Assembly: GCA_016222805.1 (NCBI GenBank)
Contig: JACRQG010000011.1
Span: 124,001 to 188,000, forward strand
DNA: 64,000 bases
Origin: Verrucomicrobiota bacterium
Lineage (GTDB): Bacteria > Verrucomicrobiota > Verrucomicrobiia > Opitutales > Opitutaceae
Direction of reading: 5' to 3'
Positions within the stretch are counted from its first letter, which is position 1. Each line of letters begins with the position of its first letter. Below, in pieces: positions 53,491 to 62,405 of the stretch. The position numbers and the translations under genes were made by a program. The notes beneath the pieces are model-generated. The model worked only from the letters and a program-made list of their open reading frames with translations, searched no databases and was not told where the DNA came from.

Positions 53491-55260
53491 ATGAAACTCT
53501 GGTCCCAGTTCTTCGTTCCGACCCTGAAAGAGAGCCCCGCGGATGCGGAAATCGCGTCGCACAAGCTCCTGGTGCGCGCAGGCCTGGTGCGCAAGTTGGG
53601 CGGCGGCCTCTATACCTACCTGCCGCTTGGCCTGCGCGTGATTCAGAAGATCACTCAGATCTGCCGCGAGGAACTCGATGCTGCCGGGGCGATTGAGCTC
53701 TGGATGCCCCACGTCCATCCGGTGGAACTCTGGCAGCAGGGACCCCGTTGGGCCGCGGCGCGCGAGATCATGTTCCGGGCCGACAGCGCCGGCGACGGCA
53801 AACGCGCCGGGCGCGAGCCGGAGTTCGTGCTCGGGCCGACGCACGAGGAGGTCATCACGCCGCTGGTGAAGACCGAGATCACCAGCTACCGCGATCTGCC
53901 GAAGAACTTCTACCAGATCGCGACCAAGTTCCGGAACGAGATCCGGCCGCGCTACGGGCTGATGCGGGCGCGGGAGTTCATCATGATGGACTCGTACTCC
54001 TTCGACACGACGGACGAGGGGGCGATCAAGAGCTACCTCGCGATGAAGGCGGCGTACGAGGCGTTCTTCAAGCGGGTCGGCACGCAGGCGATCGCGGTCG
54101 AGGCCGACACCGGCGTGATGGGTGGCAGCTTCTCGCACGAGTTCATGGTGCCGGCGGAGGTCGGCGACGACGATGTGATCTACAACGAGGCCAGTGGCTA
54201 CGCGGCGAACCGGGAGAAGGCCACGAGCGCGCTCGTGCCGGCGGATTTGGCGGACGCTGCGCCGGCCGGGGCGATCGAGGAGTTTCCGACGCCCGGGGTG
54301 GTGACCATTGCGGCGCTGGAGGCGGCGCCGTACGGAGTGCCAGCGGATCGGCAGTTCAAGACCCTCGTCTACATCGGCGATGGCAAGCCCTTCCTCGTGA
54401 TCCTTCGCGGCTGCGACGATCTCGAGGAGGCGAAGCTCGGGTCGCTGGGCTTCACGCTGTTCCGCCCGGCGACGCCGGAGGAAATCGTGCCCGTGCTGGG
54501 GGCAAAGCCCGGCAGCCTCGGCGCGGTCAAGGGCACAATCAAGGAACCGGCGGCGCTGGCGGGGATCTTCGCGGACCAGGCGATCCGTCTGATTGGAAAC
54601 GGCACCACCGGGGCCAACAAGGACGGCTTCCACCTGCGCAACGTGAATGTGGCCCGCGATCTCGCCATCACCCGCTTCGGCGACTTCCGCCGGGTGCGGC
54701 CGGGCGAACCCGATCCGAAGTCGGGCCAGCCGCTGCAGGTGCGGCGCGGCATCGAGGTCGGGCACATCTTCAAGCTGGGCACGAAGTACTCGGAGAAGTT
54801 CGGCGCCGTCTACACGGATGATCAGAAGCAGTCGCACCTGATGGTGATGGGCTGCTACGGCATCGGCATCAGCCGGACGATGCAGGCGGTGATCGAGCAG
54901 AGCCACGATGCCGACGGCATCATCTGGCCGTGGAATTGCGCGCCGTTCCAGGTGCTCGTGTGTGTGCTCGATCCCCAGCTGGCCGAGGCGATGGACCTGG
55001 CGAAGAAGCTCGCCGCGGCCGCCGAGGAGGCCGGCGCCGACGTGCTGGTCGATGATCGCGCGGAACGCCCCGGCGTGAAATTCAAGGACGCCGACCTCAT
55101 CGGCATCCCGTTGCGTCTGACGGTGGGCGGCAAGGGCCTGAAGGAAGGCGTGATCGAGCTCAAGTGGCGCGCCCAGAAGGAAGTGACGAAGGTGCCGGTG
55201 GCCGAGGCGGCGGCGCGCGTGGCTGCGGCGGTGGCGGAGGCGGCGGCGCGCGCGAAGTGA
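53491..55260 (+). CDS. proS: Prolyl-tRNA synthetase, bacterial type
   Basis: A 589-residue class II aminoacyl-tRNA synthetase that charges tRNA-Pro. Motif 1 is around LYTYLPLGLRVIQKI (residues 40-54), motif 2 is FRNEIRPRYGLMRAREF (about 150-166), and motif 3 is GIGISRTMQAVIEQ (about 458-471). Between motifs 2 and 3 lies the roughly 180-residue insertion (INS) editing domain typical of bacterial ProS (starts near GYAANREKA). The C-terminal anticodon-binding domain follows. A Lys/Ala-rich tail of about 25 residues (VAAAVAEAAARAK) extends the C terminus. The ATG at 53491 matches the family start (MKLWSQFFVPTLKE). recN starts 4 bp downstream. Confidence 0.96.
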   Translation: MKLWSQFFVPTLKESPADAEIASHKLLVRAGLVRKLGGGLYTYLPLGLRVIQKITQICREELDAAGAIELWMPHVHPVELWQQGPRWAAAREIMFRADSAGDGKRAGREPEFVLGPTHEEVITPLVKTEITSYRDLPKNFYQIATKFRNEIRPRYGLMRAREFIMMDSYSFDTTDEGAIKSYLAMKAAYEAFFKRVGTQAIAVEADTGVMGGSFSHEFMVPAEVGDDDVIYNEASGYAANREKATSALVPADLADAAPAGAIEEFPTPGVVTIAALEAAPYGVPADRQFKTLVYIGDGKPFLVILRGCDDLEEAKLGSLGFTLFRPATPEEIVPVLGAKPGSLGAVKGTIKEPAALAGIFADQAIRLIGNGTTGANKDGFHLRNVNVARDLAITRFGDFRRVRPGEPDPKSGQPLQVRRGIEVGHIFKLGTKYSEKFGAVYTDDQKQSHLMVMGCYGIGISRTMQAVIEQSHDADGIIWPWNCAPFQVLVCVLDPQLAEAMDLAKKLAAAAEEAGADVLVDDRAERPGVKFKDADLIGIPLRLTVGGKGLKEGVIELKWRAQKEVTKVPVAEAAARVAAAVAEAAARAK

Positions 55261-55263
55261 GGC

Positions 55264-56940
55264 ATGCTGCAGTCGCTCCACATCCGAAACCTCGCGCTGC
55301 TCGAGGAGGTGGCGCTGGATTTCGAGGCCGGTTTCACCGCAGTCACCGGTGAGACCGGCGCCGGCAAGAGCATCCTGCTGGGGGGGCTGAGCCTGCTCGC
55401 GGGCGAGCGGGCGGACAAGACGATCATCCGCCAGGGCGCCGCGGCGGCGGAAGTGGAGGCGAGCCTGTATTTCGCCGCGCCGGAGCGGATCGATGCGGTG
55501 CTGGCGGAACTGGAGTTGCCGCCGTGCGAAGAGGGGCGGCTGATCCTCAAGCGCACTGTGCCGCGGGAAAAGGCGCCGAAGATCACGGTAAACGGCAGCC
55601 TGGCGACCCTGGCGGCCCTGCAGCGTCTGGGCGAGCACTGGATCGACTTTCACGGCCCGAGCGAGCCGCGGCGGCTGTTGCGCGAGGCCTGCCAGCTCGA
55701 ACTGCTCGATTTGTTCGGCCGGGCCGGCGAGACGCTGGCGGCGTACCGCGCGGCCTATGCGGGATGGAGGGAGCGGCAGGCGGAGTACCAGCGCGTGACG
55801 GCCGAGACGAAGTTGCCGCCGGAACAGGTGGACTTCCTGCGCAATCAGCTCGCGCGGCTGGACGCACTCGATCTCAGCCCCGAGGCAATTGAGGCGCTGG
55901 AGCGCGACCACCAGCGGATGAGCCGCGCCCAGGAACTGCGGGAGCTTAGCGGGGGCCTGTCGGCCGGATTGGTGGGGGAAGAGGGGCTTCAAGCTCGGCT
56001 GGCGGCCCTCCTGCGCGAAGGTCGGCAACTCGAGGCGGTCGATGCCGCAAGTCGCCCGCTGGTGGAGCGGCTCAGCGCGCTCGCCGTCGAGGTGAACGAT
56101 TTGGGCGGGGAGTTTGCCGCGCTGAGCCAGCAGTTGCAGTTCGATGCCGAGCAGGCGGAGGATCTCGACCGCCGGATGAACGCCTGGCTGGAGGCAAAGC
56201 GGCGGCATGGAGGCGACCTGGCGGCGGTGGCGGCCGCGCGGGAGGAGTTGCGGCGCAAATTGGCCGTGCAGGGTGATCTCGCGGGGACACTGGCGCGCCT
56301 GGAAAAGGAAATCGCCGCGGCGCTCCGGGTGGTGCGCGAGCGCGGGGTGGCGTTGCGGGAAGTCCGCACCCGGACGGCGCGGGAGCTGTCCAAGGTCGCG
56401 GGCCGGGCGATTGGCCGGCTCGGTTTCGCCCGGGCGGATTTTCAGGTGCGCATCGTCCCGCTGCCGGAGCCGGGACCGACGGGAGATTGCGGCGTGGAGT
56501 TCCTCTTCTCGCCAAACGTCGGCGAGGCGGCACTGCCCCTGAACCGCGTGGCGTCGAGCGGCGAGCTGGCGCGCGTCATGCTGGCGCTGAAGACGGTGCT
56601 GGCCGATCTCGATGAAGTTCCGCTCCTCGTGTTTGACGAGGTCGATGCCAACGTCGGCGGCGAGATCGGCGGGGTGGTGGGCGAGAACATGGCCCGGATC
56701 GCCCGCGAGCACCAGGTCCTCTGCGTGACCCACCTGCCCCAGGTGGCGGCGCGCGCCACCTGTCACCTGGTCGTGACCAAGGATCAATCGAAGGATCGGG
56801 CGATCGTTTCCATCAGCCCGATCCAGGCGAGCCGGAAGGCGCGGCTGAGTGAACTGGCGCGGATGCTGGGTGATCGCAGCGCGAAAAGCGCACTGGCCCA
56901 CGCGGAGGAATTGCTAGGACTTCGCGCCGCGAAGTCCTGA
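55264..56940 (+). CDS. recN: DNA repair ATPase RecN
   Basis: A 558-residue SMC-like protein that tethers DNA ends in double-strand-break repair. Walker A is G29-E-T-G-A-G-K-S36, the ABC signature lies in ASSGELARVMLALK (about 434-447), and Walker B is LLVFDEVDANVGG with D458-E459. A central coiled coil (about 150-350) has EALERDHQRM-type heptads. CVTHLPQVAA (about 486-495) is the family H-loop. It follows proS by 3 bp, so the two are probably co-transcribed. The last 27 bp overlap the 3' end of the convergent ccsA gene. Confidence 0.96.
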   Translation: MLQSLHIRNLALLEEVALDFEAGFTAVTGETGAGKSILLGGLSLLAGERADKTIIRQGAAAAEVEASLYFAAPERIDAVLAELELPPCEEGRLILKRTVPREKAPKITVNGSLATLAALQRLGEHWIDFHGPSEPRRLLREACQLELLDLFGRAGETLAAYRAAYAGWRERQAEYQRVTAETKLPPEQVDFLRNQLARLDALDLSPEAIEALERDHQRMSRAQELRELSGGLSAGLVGEEGLQARLAALLREGRQLEAVDAASRPLVERLSALAVEVNDLGGEFAALSQQLQFDAEQAEDLDRRMNAWLEAKRRHGGDLAAVAAAREELRRKLAVQGDLAGTLARLEKEIAAALRVVRERGVALREVRTRTARELSKVAGRAIGRLGFARADFQVRIVPLPEPGPTGDCGVEFLFSPNVGEAALPLNRVASSGELARVMLALKTVLADLDEVPLLVFDEVDANVGGEIGGVVGENMARIAREHQVLCVTHLPQVAARATCHLVVTKDQSKDRAIVSISPIQASRKARLSELARMLGDRSAKSALAHAEELLGLRAAKS

Positions 56941-58773
56941 GCTCCGCCAGCGGTCGAGCGGCAGGTTGCCGATCGCGATCAGCGCGACCTGGCTGGTCAC
57001 AAACGTGGCCAGCGCGACGAAGGCGGCGTCAGTGAAGCCGTAGCTGTGCAGGCCGACGCCGAGCATGTTGGTGCCGAACCAACTCCAGCCGGTGACGATG
57101 TTGCCGCCGACCGCCAGGACCATGAAACCCCGTTGCCGGACCATGCCACCCCAGCGGGCGTGGAGCATGATCGCGTTCCAGAGCACGATGATGAGGGCGC
57201 CGTTTTCCTTGGGATCCCAGCCCCAGAAGCGACCCCACGATTGGTCTGCCCAGATGCCGCCGAGAATGGTGCCGACGAAATTGAAGAGCGTGGCGAAGCA
57301 GACGATGCCATAGACCATCCGGTGCAGCGAGTCGGCGGTGGCGGAATCCAGGCTGCGGGTGAAGACGCCGCGCACGATGTAGATGATGGCCAGGAATCCG
57401 GCCAGGAACGTGGCCGAGTAACCCGCGGTGATAACCACGACGTGCGTGGCCAGCCAGAAGTTGGAGTCCAGCACGGCCCGCATCATCTCCATCGTGTCGC
57501 CGGTGAGCGAGAGATGGTGGGCGATGATCAGGGTGAGGAAGCCGATGACCCCGGCGGCGACGCTGGCAATGCTGTTGCGGTAGATCGATTCGAGCAGGAG
57601 GCACAGCCCGACGGCTCCCCAGCCGACGAAGAGCGCAGAGGAGTACAGGTTCGTCACCGGCGGACGGCCTTCCAGCCACATGCGAGTGCCGATGCCGAGG
57701 CTGGCGACAACCCAGGCGATGGCGAGCACGCGGAAGGCGGACCGGCCGAGTTCCTGCGGCCAGGCGAGCCAGGAGAACACCGCGAGGAAGAAGGCCAGCG
57801 CGTAGAGGACGGTGCTGGTGTAGAAGGGCTGCGCGGAGTTGAAGCGCACCTCGGTGTCGCCCTTCCGCAGGGCCGGGGCGAACCGCTTCTCGAGGTCGGC
57901 GCGGAACAGGCTGACGATCTTGTTGAACTCCTCCGCCTTCTGGCCTCGCCATGCGTGGGCCAGGCCGGCATAGGCCAGCGCCCCGGGGTTCACCGAACCC
58001 GTGCGAAGGGTGTCGAGCAAGGCGGCGCCGGCGGTCCTCCAGCCAACCGGATCCTTGGTGTCAGCGTCGGGAGGAACCACCAGGAAGTGGGTCGAGTCGT
58101 TCATGACGACGAACCGCTCCCCAATCTCGGTCAGGGCCTTGGCCGCGGCTTCGTCGTGCGGCTGGCCGGCCTGCTTGGCGCGGACCGCCTCGACCCCGGC
58201 CTTGACCGATTCCTGGAGCTTGAGGAGATCGCCGAGGAAGTCGGGCCGGTCGGGCGAGACAAACGCGTGGCGCAGGCGCTGGTAGTGAATCAGGTTGCCG
58301 TAGAGCTGCAGCACGGCGCGTTGAAACGCGTTGCGGACCGCGGACTCGACTTGGTCGGCCAGGCGGGCCTGGCGTTGCAGTTCGCCGAGGCGCGGAAGCA
58401 GCTGCTTGAGCGAAAAGCGCTTCTCCCCCTGGCCGTCCTGCGCCTTGAGGTCGAAGATGGCGAGGACATCCGGGTGTGTGATTTCGAAGTGCTGGTACGT
58501 GTCGGCGACCTCGGAGCGGCAGGTGACGTCGAGCAGCCATTCGATCGGCTGCAGACGCCGGTCGTCCGGGGTTCGGACCGACTGCCGGCCCTGCAACTGG
58601 AGGAGGGAGCTGCGGGCCACGGTGTCGAGCGGCTTGAGGCGCCCGTTTACGAGGACGGGGATCCGTCCGAAGCCGTTGACATCGATGGCTCCGGGGTTTC
58701 GCGCCGGGCGGAGGGTGCTGCCGACATAAAGGAGCGCCAGGACAAGGGCGGCGAGGGGAAGGTACTTCTTCAT
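56914..58773 (-). CDS. ccsA: CcsA-type cytochrome c assembly protein with N-terminal extension
   Basis: A 619-residue membrane protein of cytochrome c maturation System II, which delivers heme to apocytochrome c. The C-terminal half has eight or so membrane segments and the heme-handling WGWDPKE motif near residue 520, preceded by GRFWGWDPKENGALI, with flanking histidines in IIAHHLSLTGD and MLHARWGG. The N-terminal roughly 310 residues start with a signal anchor and a periplasmic domain (FGRIPVLVNGRLKPLDTVARS) seen in CcsA proteins of Verrucomicrobia, Planctomycetes and Bacteroidetes. The gene precedes no other on this strand; resB lies 69 bp upstream. Confidence 0.93.
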   Translation of the reverse strand: MKKYLPLAALVLALLYVGSTLRPARNPGAIDVNGFGRIPVLVNGRLKPLDTVARSSLLQLQGRQSVRTPDDRRLQPIEWLLDVTCRSEVADTYQHFEITHPDVLAIFDLKAQDGQGEKRFSLKQLLPRLGELQRQARLADQVESAVRNAFQRAVLQLYGNLIHYQRLRHAFVSPDRPDFLGDLLKLQESVKAGVEAVRAKQAGQPHDEAAAKALTEIGERFVVMNDSTHFLVVPPDADTKDPVGWRTAGAALLDTLRTGSVNPGALAYAGLAHAWRGQKAEEFNKIVSLFRADLEKRFAPALRKGDTEVRFNSAQPFYTSTVLYALAFFLAVFSWLAWPQELGRSAFRVLAIAWVVASLGIGTRMWLEGRPPVTNLYSSALFVGWGAVGLCLLLESIYRNSIASVAAGVIGFLTLIIAHHLSLTGDTMEMMRAVLDSNFWLATHVVVITAGYSATFLAGFLAIIYIVRGVFTRSLDSATADSLHRMVYGIVCFATLFNFVGTILGGIWADQSWGRFWGWDPKENGALIIVLWNAIMLHARWGGMVRQRGFMVLAVGGNIVTGWSWFGTNMLGVGLHSYGFTDAAFVALATFVTSQVALIAIGNLPLDRWRSSGLRGAKS

Positions 58774-58842
58774 GGCGTGGGAATCGAAGGCACGGGCAAC
58801 GGAGGAAGGGGAGGTGGCGGTGGACCGGCAGCCGGGGGACGC

Positions 58843-60036
58843 TCAGGCGGGGCGTGGCTCCGGGGCGGCGCGGCGCCGCGCGATGAAGCCGGTCAGATGG
58901 ATGGCAAACTGCCAGATCAGGCCGAGGGTCATGATCGAGCAGGCGATGTAGGGAACAAGCCAGCTCGGGTTGCGCACGACCTGGAGAATCGTGACCTTGT
59001 CGTTGCCGGGCTCAAAACTGGCCTGGTAGAAGGTGAGCCCGGAGTAACGCATCGGGTTGTTCATGTAGATGAGCACCTCGCGATCGTCGCGGCCGTCGGG
59101 GGTGTTGAGCCGAATGCGGCTGGAGAAGTTCTTCGGGATCTCGGTGCCGGCGTAACGGTCGTGGCTGAACTTGAGCAGCGTGAGCGTGAAGGGCTTGTAG
59201 TGGCGGGTGAAGCGGAGCCCGATGGTATAACTGCGGCCCGCGTACTGGAAGCGCTGCGGCGGCATCCGCGGATCGGACGAAACCACCCAGGTGCCGATCG
59301 GACCATCGCTGCCCACCAGCTCGACCAGGGCGCCGGGGACATTGCGCTCGTCGTGCTTGTAGGTGACCGCCTGCGGCAGGAGGTCGACGTTGAGCCCGAT
59401 GCCTTGCGTCGCCCGGGGCCCGCCGCCGGCGGAGGCGGCCGCCTTGTCGCCTTCGCGACTGCGGAGTCCGGAATTGGGATAGTACTCCTTCGGGACGATG
59501 CGGAAGGGCAGCTTCGGGTGCTGCAGGGCCGCCTTCCGGGCGACCACGCTCTCCGGGATGGCGACGACGTCATCGAAGGCGGCGTCGGTGGTGTCGATGA
59601 TCGCGAGTTCGTTCTCGCGATAGCTCTCCGAGTAGTTGCGCGGCTCACCCTGGGTCAGCCGCATGCTGAAGTCATCCTGGTACAGGCCGGTGAACAGTTC
59701 GCCCAGCAGGAGGAAGATCAGTCCGGCGTGGGTGAGTTGGATGCCGGCCTTGTTCCAGGTGAACTTGAACCGGAAGAAGTGCGAGGCGATCAGGTTGATG
59801 AGGAGCAGGCCGCCGATGAGGTAGCCGCCGGGGAAGAACGGCACGAAGACGTCCAGGCCCGGCAGACGGCCGACCACGAAGAACGAGCGGAAGTACTTCT
59901 CCTGGACGGCCCAGATGCCCAGGTTGACCTGGTCGAGCGTGGCCACGAAGACCAGGATCATCCCGAGCACGAGCAGGACGACCGTGAGCCGCAGGGAGAC
60001 GAAGAAGTCGCGCAGCTGGCGCACGGGGGATTTCAT
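58843..60036 (-). CDS. resB: ResB-like cytochrome c biogenesis protein
   Basis: A 397-residue membrane protein, partner of CcsA in System II. Membrane segments are at about 15-35 (LTVVLLVLGMILVFVATL), 72-90, 105-122 and 365-385. The first segment carries the LDQVNLGIWAVQEKYF continuation typical of ResB, and IQLTHAGLIFLLLGELF contains the conserved His. A large periplasmic domain (about 125-355) is between the last two segments, with VLIYMNNPMRYSGLTFYQ near its end. It overlaps the lipoprotein gene by 4 bp, so the three genes on this strand form one operon. Confidence 0.92.
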   Translation of the reverse strand: MKSPVRQLRDFFVSLRLTVVLLVLGMILVFVATLDQVNLGIWAVQEKYFRSFFVVGRLPGLDVFVPFFPGGYLIGGLLLINLIASHFFRFKFTWNKAGIQLTHAGLIFLLLGELFTGLYQDDFSMRLTQGEPRNYSESYRENELAIIDTTDAAFDDVVAIPESVVARKAALQHPKLPFRIVPKEYYPNSGLRSREGDKAAASAGGGPRATQGIGLNVDLLPQAVTYKHDERNVPGALVELVGSDGPIGTWVVSSDPRMPPQRFQYAGRSYTIGLRFTRHYKPFTLTLLKFSHDRYAGTEIPKNFSSRIRLNTPDGRDDREVLIYMNNPMRYSGLTFYQASFEPGNDKVTILQVVRNPSWLVPYIACSIMTLGLIWQFAIHLTGFIARRRAAPEPRPA

Positions 60037-60665
60037 GGGGCGGCGGGCTTGATGGTATCGAGGAACGCGAGGAAGGCCGGCTTCTCCTTGGCGACCAGGG
60101 CGTCGGGTCCGAGGAGCTTGAAGAACCAGGTGGCGCCGGAGTAGGGCACCATGGCGCCGAGGATGCGCTGGGCATTCGCGCCGGTGCCGGCGACGTCGAC
60201 CACCGTCATGTGCAGGCCGTTGCGGTCGAGGTGCTGCGTGGAGGCGTCAAATTCGGCCTGGCCGACGGGCGGAAGCTGGAGCTGGCCCCGCCAGCGGTTG
60301 AGGTTGGCCAGGTCGCCGCCGACGTCGCCCGGGAACGCAGTGATGGCCATGTCGGCCTCGCCGCCCTCGCCCTTGATGGCGTAGCTGCCCTTGCGCATGG
60401 AACTGCCGGCCTTGGCGGTCCAGTGGGCCGGGGCCGTCCAAGCGAGGGAGGCGCCGGTGGCGACCGCCACGGCGGTGTTGGCCAGCGCGGCGTCGCCGCG
60501 AGCGGCCGGGGTGGTGGGGGCGCCGGCGGCCGGAGCCCCGGCACCATGCGGCGAGGCGGGTGCGGGTTCCTTGGGGACACGATACGTGGTGATTTCCTCC
60601 CTTCGGCAACCGGCGGCGAGGACGAGGGTGCAGGCGAGGCAGATCAGGGTGGGTCGGCGATTCAT
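60033..60665 (-). CDS. Lipoprotein of the cytochrome c maturation operon
   Basis: A 210-residue protein with a lipobox L-A-A-G-C20 after a short signal. An Ala/Pro-rich linker (about 30-60) leads to a roughly 140-residue globular domain: SLAWTAPAHWTAKAGSSMRKG, DVGGDLANLNRWRGQL, MVVDVAG-type strand, and ATWFFKLLGPDALV near the end. It is the first gene of a three-gene operon with resB and ccsA, overlapping resB by 4 bp (ATGA). The globular part resembles outer proteins seen beside cytochrome c genes in this phylum; its job could be heme or apocytochrome handling, but nothing proves it. Confidence 0.75.
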   Translation of the reverse strand: MNRRPTLICLACTLVLAAGCRREEITTYRVPKEPAPASPHGAGAPAAGAPTTPAARGDAALANTAVAVATGASLAWTAPAHWTAKAGSSMRKGSYAIKGEGGEADMAITAFPGDVGGDLANLNRWRGQLQLPPVGQAEFDASTQHLDRNGLHMTVVDVAGTGANAQRILGAMVPYSGATWFFKLLGPDALVAKEKPAFLAFLDTIKPAAP

Positions 60666-60815
60666 GAAGGGGGATAAGTCGCCGTGTTGCGGACAAAGTT
60701 CAAATCAAACCGGCAGGTCGATGCGGGGTGGGGGAGTTCGCGGCGGGAAGCTGTCGAACCTGTTACGATTCCGGGCGTGCCGACGGGGTGGACGTGGAGA
60801 TTGTCCTTCACTACC

Positions 60816-62174
60816 ATGATAGCCCCCACCGTTCGTGGCCTGATCCTCGCGGGCGCGCTTGGCGCCCTGGCGGCGAAACTCCCCGCCCAGATTGTCGAGT
60901 TCCGCGCTGCCCTCACTCCGCAGCAGGAGGTGCCGGCGACCAGCTCCCCGGCCTCCGGCAGCGCCATCCTGCTCTACGATGTCGCGGCCAACACCTTCGA
61001 CCTCGTGGTCTCGATCACCGGGATGACCAATACCGCGACGGCTTCGCACCTGCACGAGGCGGCCGCGGGCAGCAATGGCGGGGTGGTCACCAACCTGGGC
61101 GGAGAGGCGGCCTACACGCGGAGCGGATCGACGCTGCGGGCGACGTTCCGCAACGTTACGCATGGAGGCGACCGGCTGAAACTGCTGCAAGGGGGAGCGT
61201 ACTTCAACATCCACTCGGCGCAGTTTCCCGGCGGCGAGATTCGCGGGCAGCTGATCCCGCGCCCGGTGCGCCTCTACGCCAACATGGACGTGGCGCAGGA
61301 ACAGGCCGCCTTCCCCGCGGTAAACCTCTCGGGGCTGAACGATTTTGGTGCCGCGATTTTGCTGTACGACCCGATGGCGAACACGGTTTCCATTCGCGCT
61401 TCGCTCTTCAATTTCCGCAATGCCTTCACGAACTCCCATATCCACGAAGGGGCGCCGGGCGTGAGCGGACCGGCACGCACCCAGCTCGGCACCAATGCGA
61501 ACGCCGGGGCCTACTCCTCGGCCAACGGCCATATCTCCGGGGCGCACGACATTCCCTATGTCGGCGACCCGGTGTTACTTCTGACCGGCGGGATGTACGT
61601 CAACTACCACAGCGCGACCTTCAGCGGCGGCGAACTTCGAGGCCAGATTCGGGTTTCGTCGGAGCTGCCCGGCACGCGCTTCGCCAATCTGGCGGTGCGG
61701 GGGTTTGTCGGCACCGGCGAGCAGGTGCTGATCCAGGGAATCAGCGTGAATGGCACGGAGCCCATCCGCGCGCTGCTCACCGCCAAGGGCCCGTCGCTTT
61801 CGGCCTTCGGCATCAGCGGCGCCCTCGCGAACCCGCGCCTGGCACTCTACGACTCCGGGGGCCGGGAGATTGCGGTGAATGATGACGTCGGGACCGTCGC
61901 CGCCGGCAGCGAACTCGCCGCGATTCCCGGGGTGCCGCGCAACAGTGCGGAATCGGCGCTGCTGGTCGTCCTGCCCCCGGGGAACTACACCGCCGTGGTT
62001 TCGGCGGTTACGGGCACGGGGATCGCGCTGCTTGAGGTGGCGGATTTGCGCACCCTCGGAGCAACGGGACTGACGGTGACGGCGCAGACGGGAGGAGAGC
62101 CGTCCCGCGCGGCGGCCCTTGCCGCGGAGATGTGCGAGGTCAGCCCGGCGGCGAAGACGGCGGGCTCACCCTGA
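60816..62174 (+). CDS. Exported protein with two CHRD domains
   Basis: A 452-residue exported protein (signal about 1-25, ending KLPAQ). Two CHRD domains follow at about 25-145 and 150-290, each with a histidine signature (SHLHEAAAGSNGG; NSHIHEGAPGVSGP) and a closing NxHSAxFxGGExRGQ motif. CHRD domains are found in chordin and many bacterial surface proteins; a metal-binding or oxidation-related role is suggested by the His pairs but unproven. The last about 150 residues (AVRGFVGTGEQVLIQGISVNG, SLSAFGISGALANPRLALYD) match a beta-sandwich common at the C terminus of Opitutaceae surface proteins. The ATG at 60816 begins the signal peptide. Confidence 0.85.
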   Translation: MIAPTVRGLILAGALGALAAKLPAQIVEFRAALTPQQEVPATSSPASGSAILLYDVAANTFDLVVSITGMTNTATASHLHEAAAGSNGGVVTNLGGEAAYTRSGSTLRATFRNVTHGGDRLKLLQGGAYFNIHSAQFPGGEIRGQLIPRPVRLYANMDVAQEQAAFPAVNLSGLNDFGAAILLYDPMANTVSIRASLFNFRNAFTNSHIHEGAPGVSGPARTQLGTNANAGAYSSANGHISGAHDIPYVGDPVLLLTGGMYVNYHSATFSGGELRGQIRVSSELPGTRFANLAVRGFVGTGEQVLIQGISVNGTEPIRALLTAKGPSLSAFGISGALANPRLALYDSGGREIAVNDDVGTVAAGSELAAIPGVPRNSAESALLVVLPPGNYTAVVSAVTGTGIALLEVADLRTLGATGLTVTAQTGGEPSRAAALAAEMCEVSPAAKTAGSP

Positions 62175-62194
62175 TCTTGCCCCGCTGGTTTTCC

Positions 62195-62270
62195 TGTGGG
62201 CGGGGCGACCGCGCCCCGCCTCGTGCGGCTCGAAACTCCTCTCACGCAGGGCGAGGTCGCCCTGCCGACA
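62195..62270. repeat. 76-bp family A element, second copy
   Basis: The left arm TGTGGGCGGGGCGACC (62195-62210) is identical to the one at 24353. The right arm GGTCGCCCTGCCGACA (62255-62270) has two mismatches against the perfect inverse. Total length is again 76 bp. The inner GCAGGGCGA is also diverged. Confidence 0.82.
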
Positions 62271-62340
62271 TGCCAGCAACGACGAAAGGAATCGAAGGGA
62301 CATCTTCGTCACGACCTTGGATTGGATCCGTGTGGTTGAG

Positions 62341-62372
62341 CCCGGCGCCGCAAGGCGCCGGGTTTTTGTTTT
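62341..62372 (+). terminator. Rho-independent terminator
   Basis: CCCGGCGCC (62341-62349), loop GCAA, GGCGCCGGG (62354-62362), then TTTTTGTTTT. A 9-bp perfect GC stem with a T-run, on the plus strand. It should end transcription from the CHRD gene (stop at 62174) and insulate the PxpB-PxpC gene that starts at 62406. Confidence 0.85.
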
Positions 62373-62405
62373 GCGGCGCGCCCGACGGGGCCGGATAAGA
62401 CGGAC

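Noticed and set aside
51334-56901. A minus-strand open frame of more than 1800 codons across proS and recN
   Set aside because: Only the argA part (to 52680) has protein-like sequence. Upstream it is Arg/Pro/His-rich antisense of proS and recN, a by-product of high GC content.
57046-60144. Plus-strand frame of about 1030 codons opposite ccsA and resB
   Set aside because: It is antisense to two clear membrane-protein genes and has no family match or sensible composition.
62271-62340. Small RNA or tRNA before the terminator
   Set aside because: No cloverleaf, promoter or conserved core could be drawn; the terminator is explained by the CHRD gene upstream.
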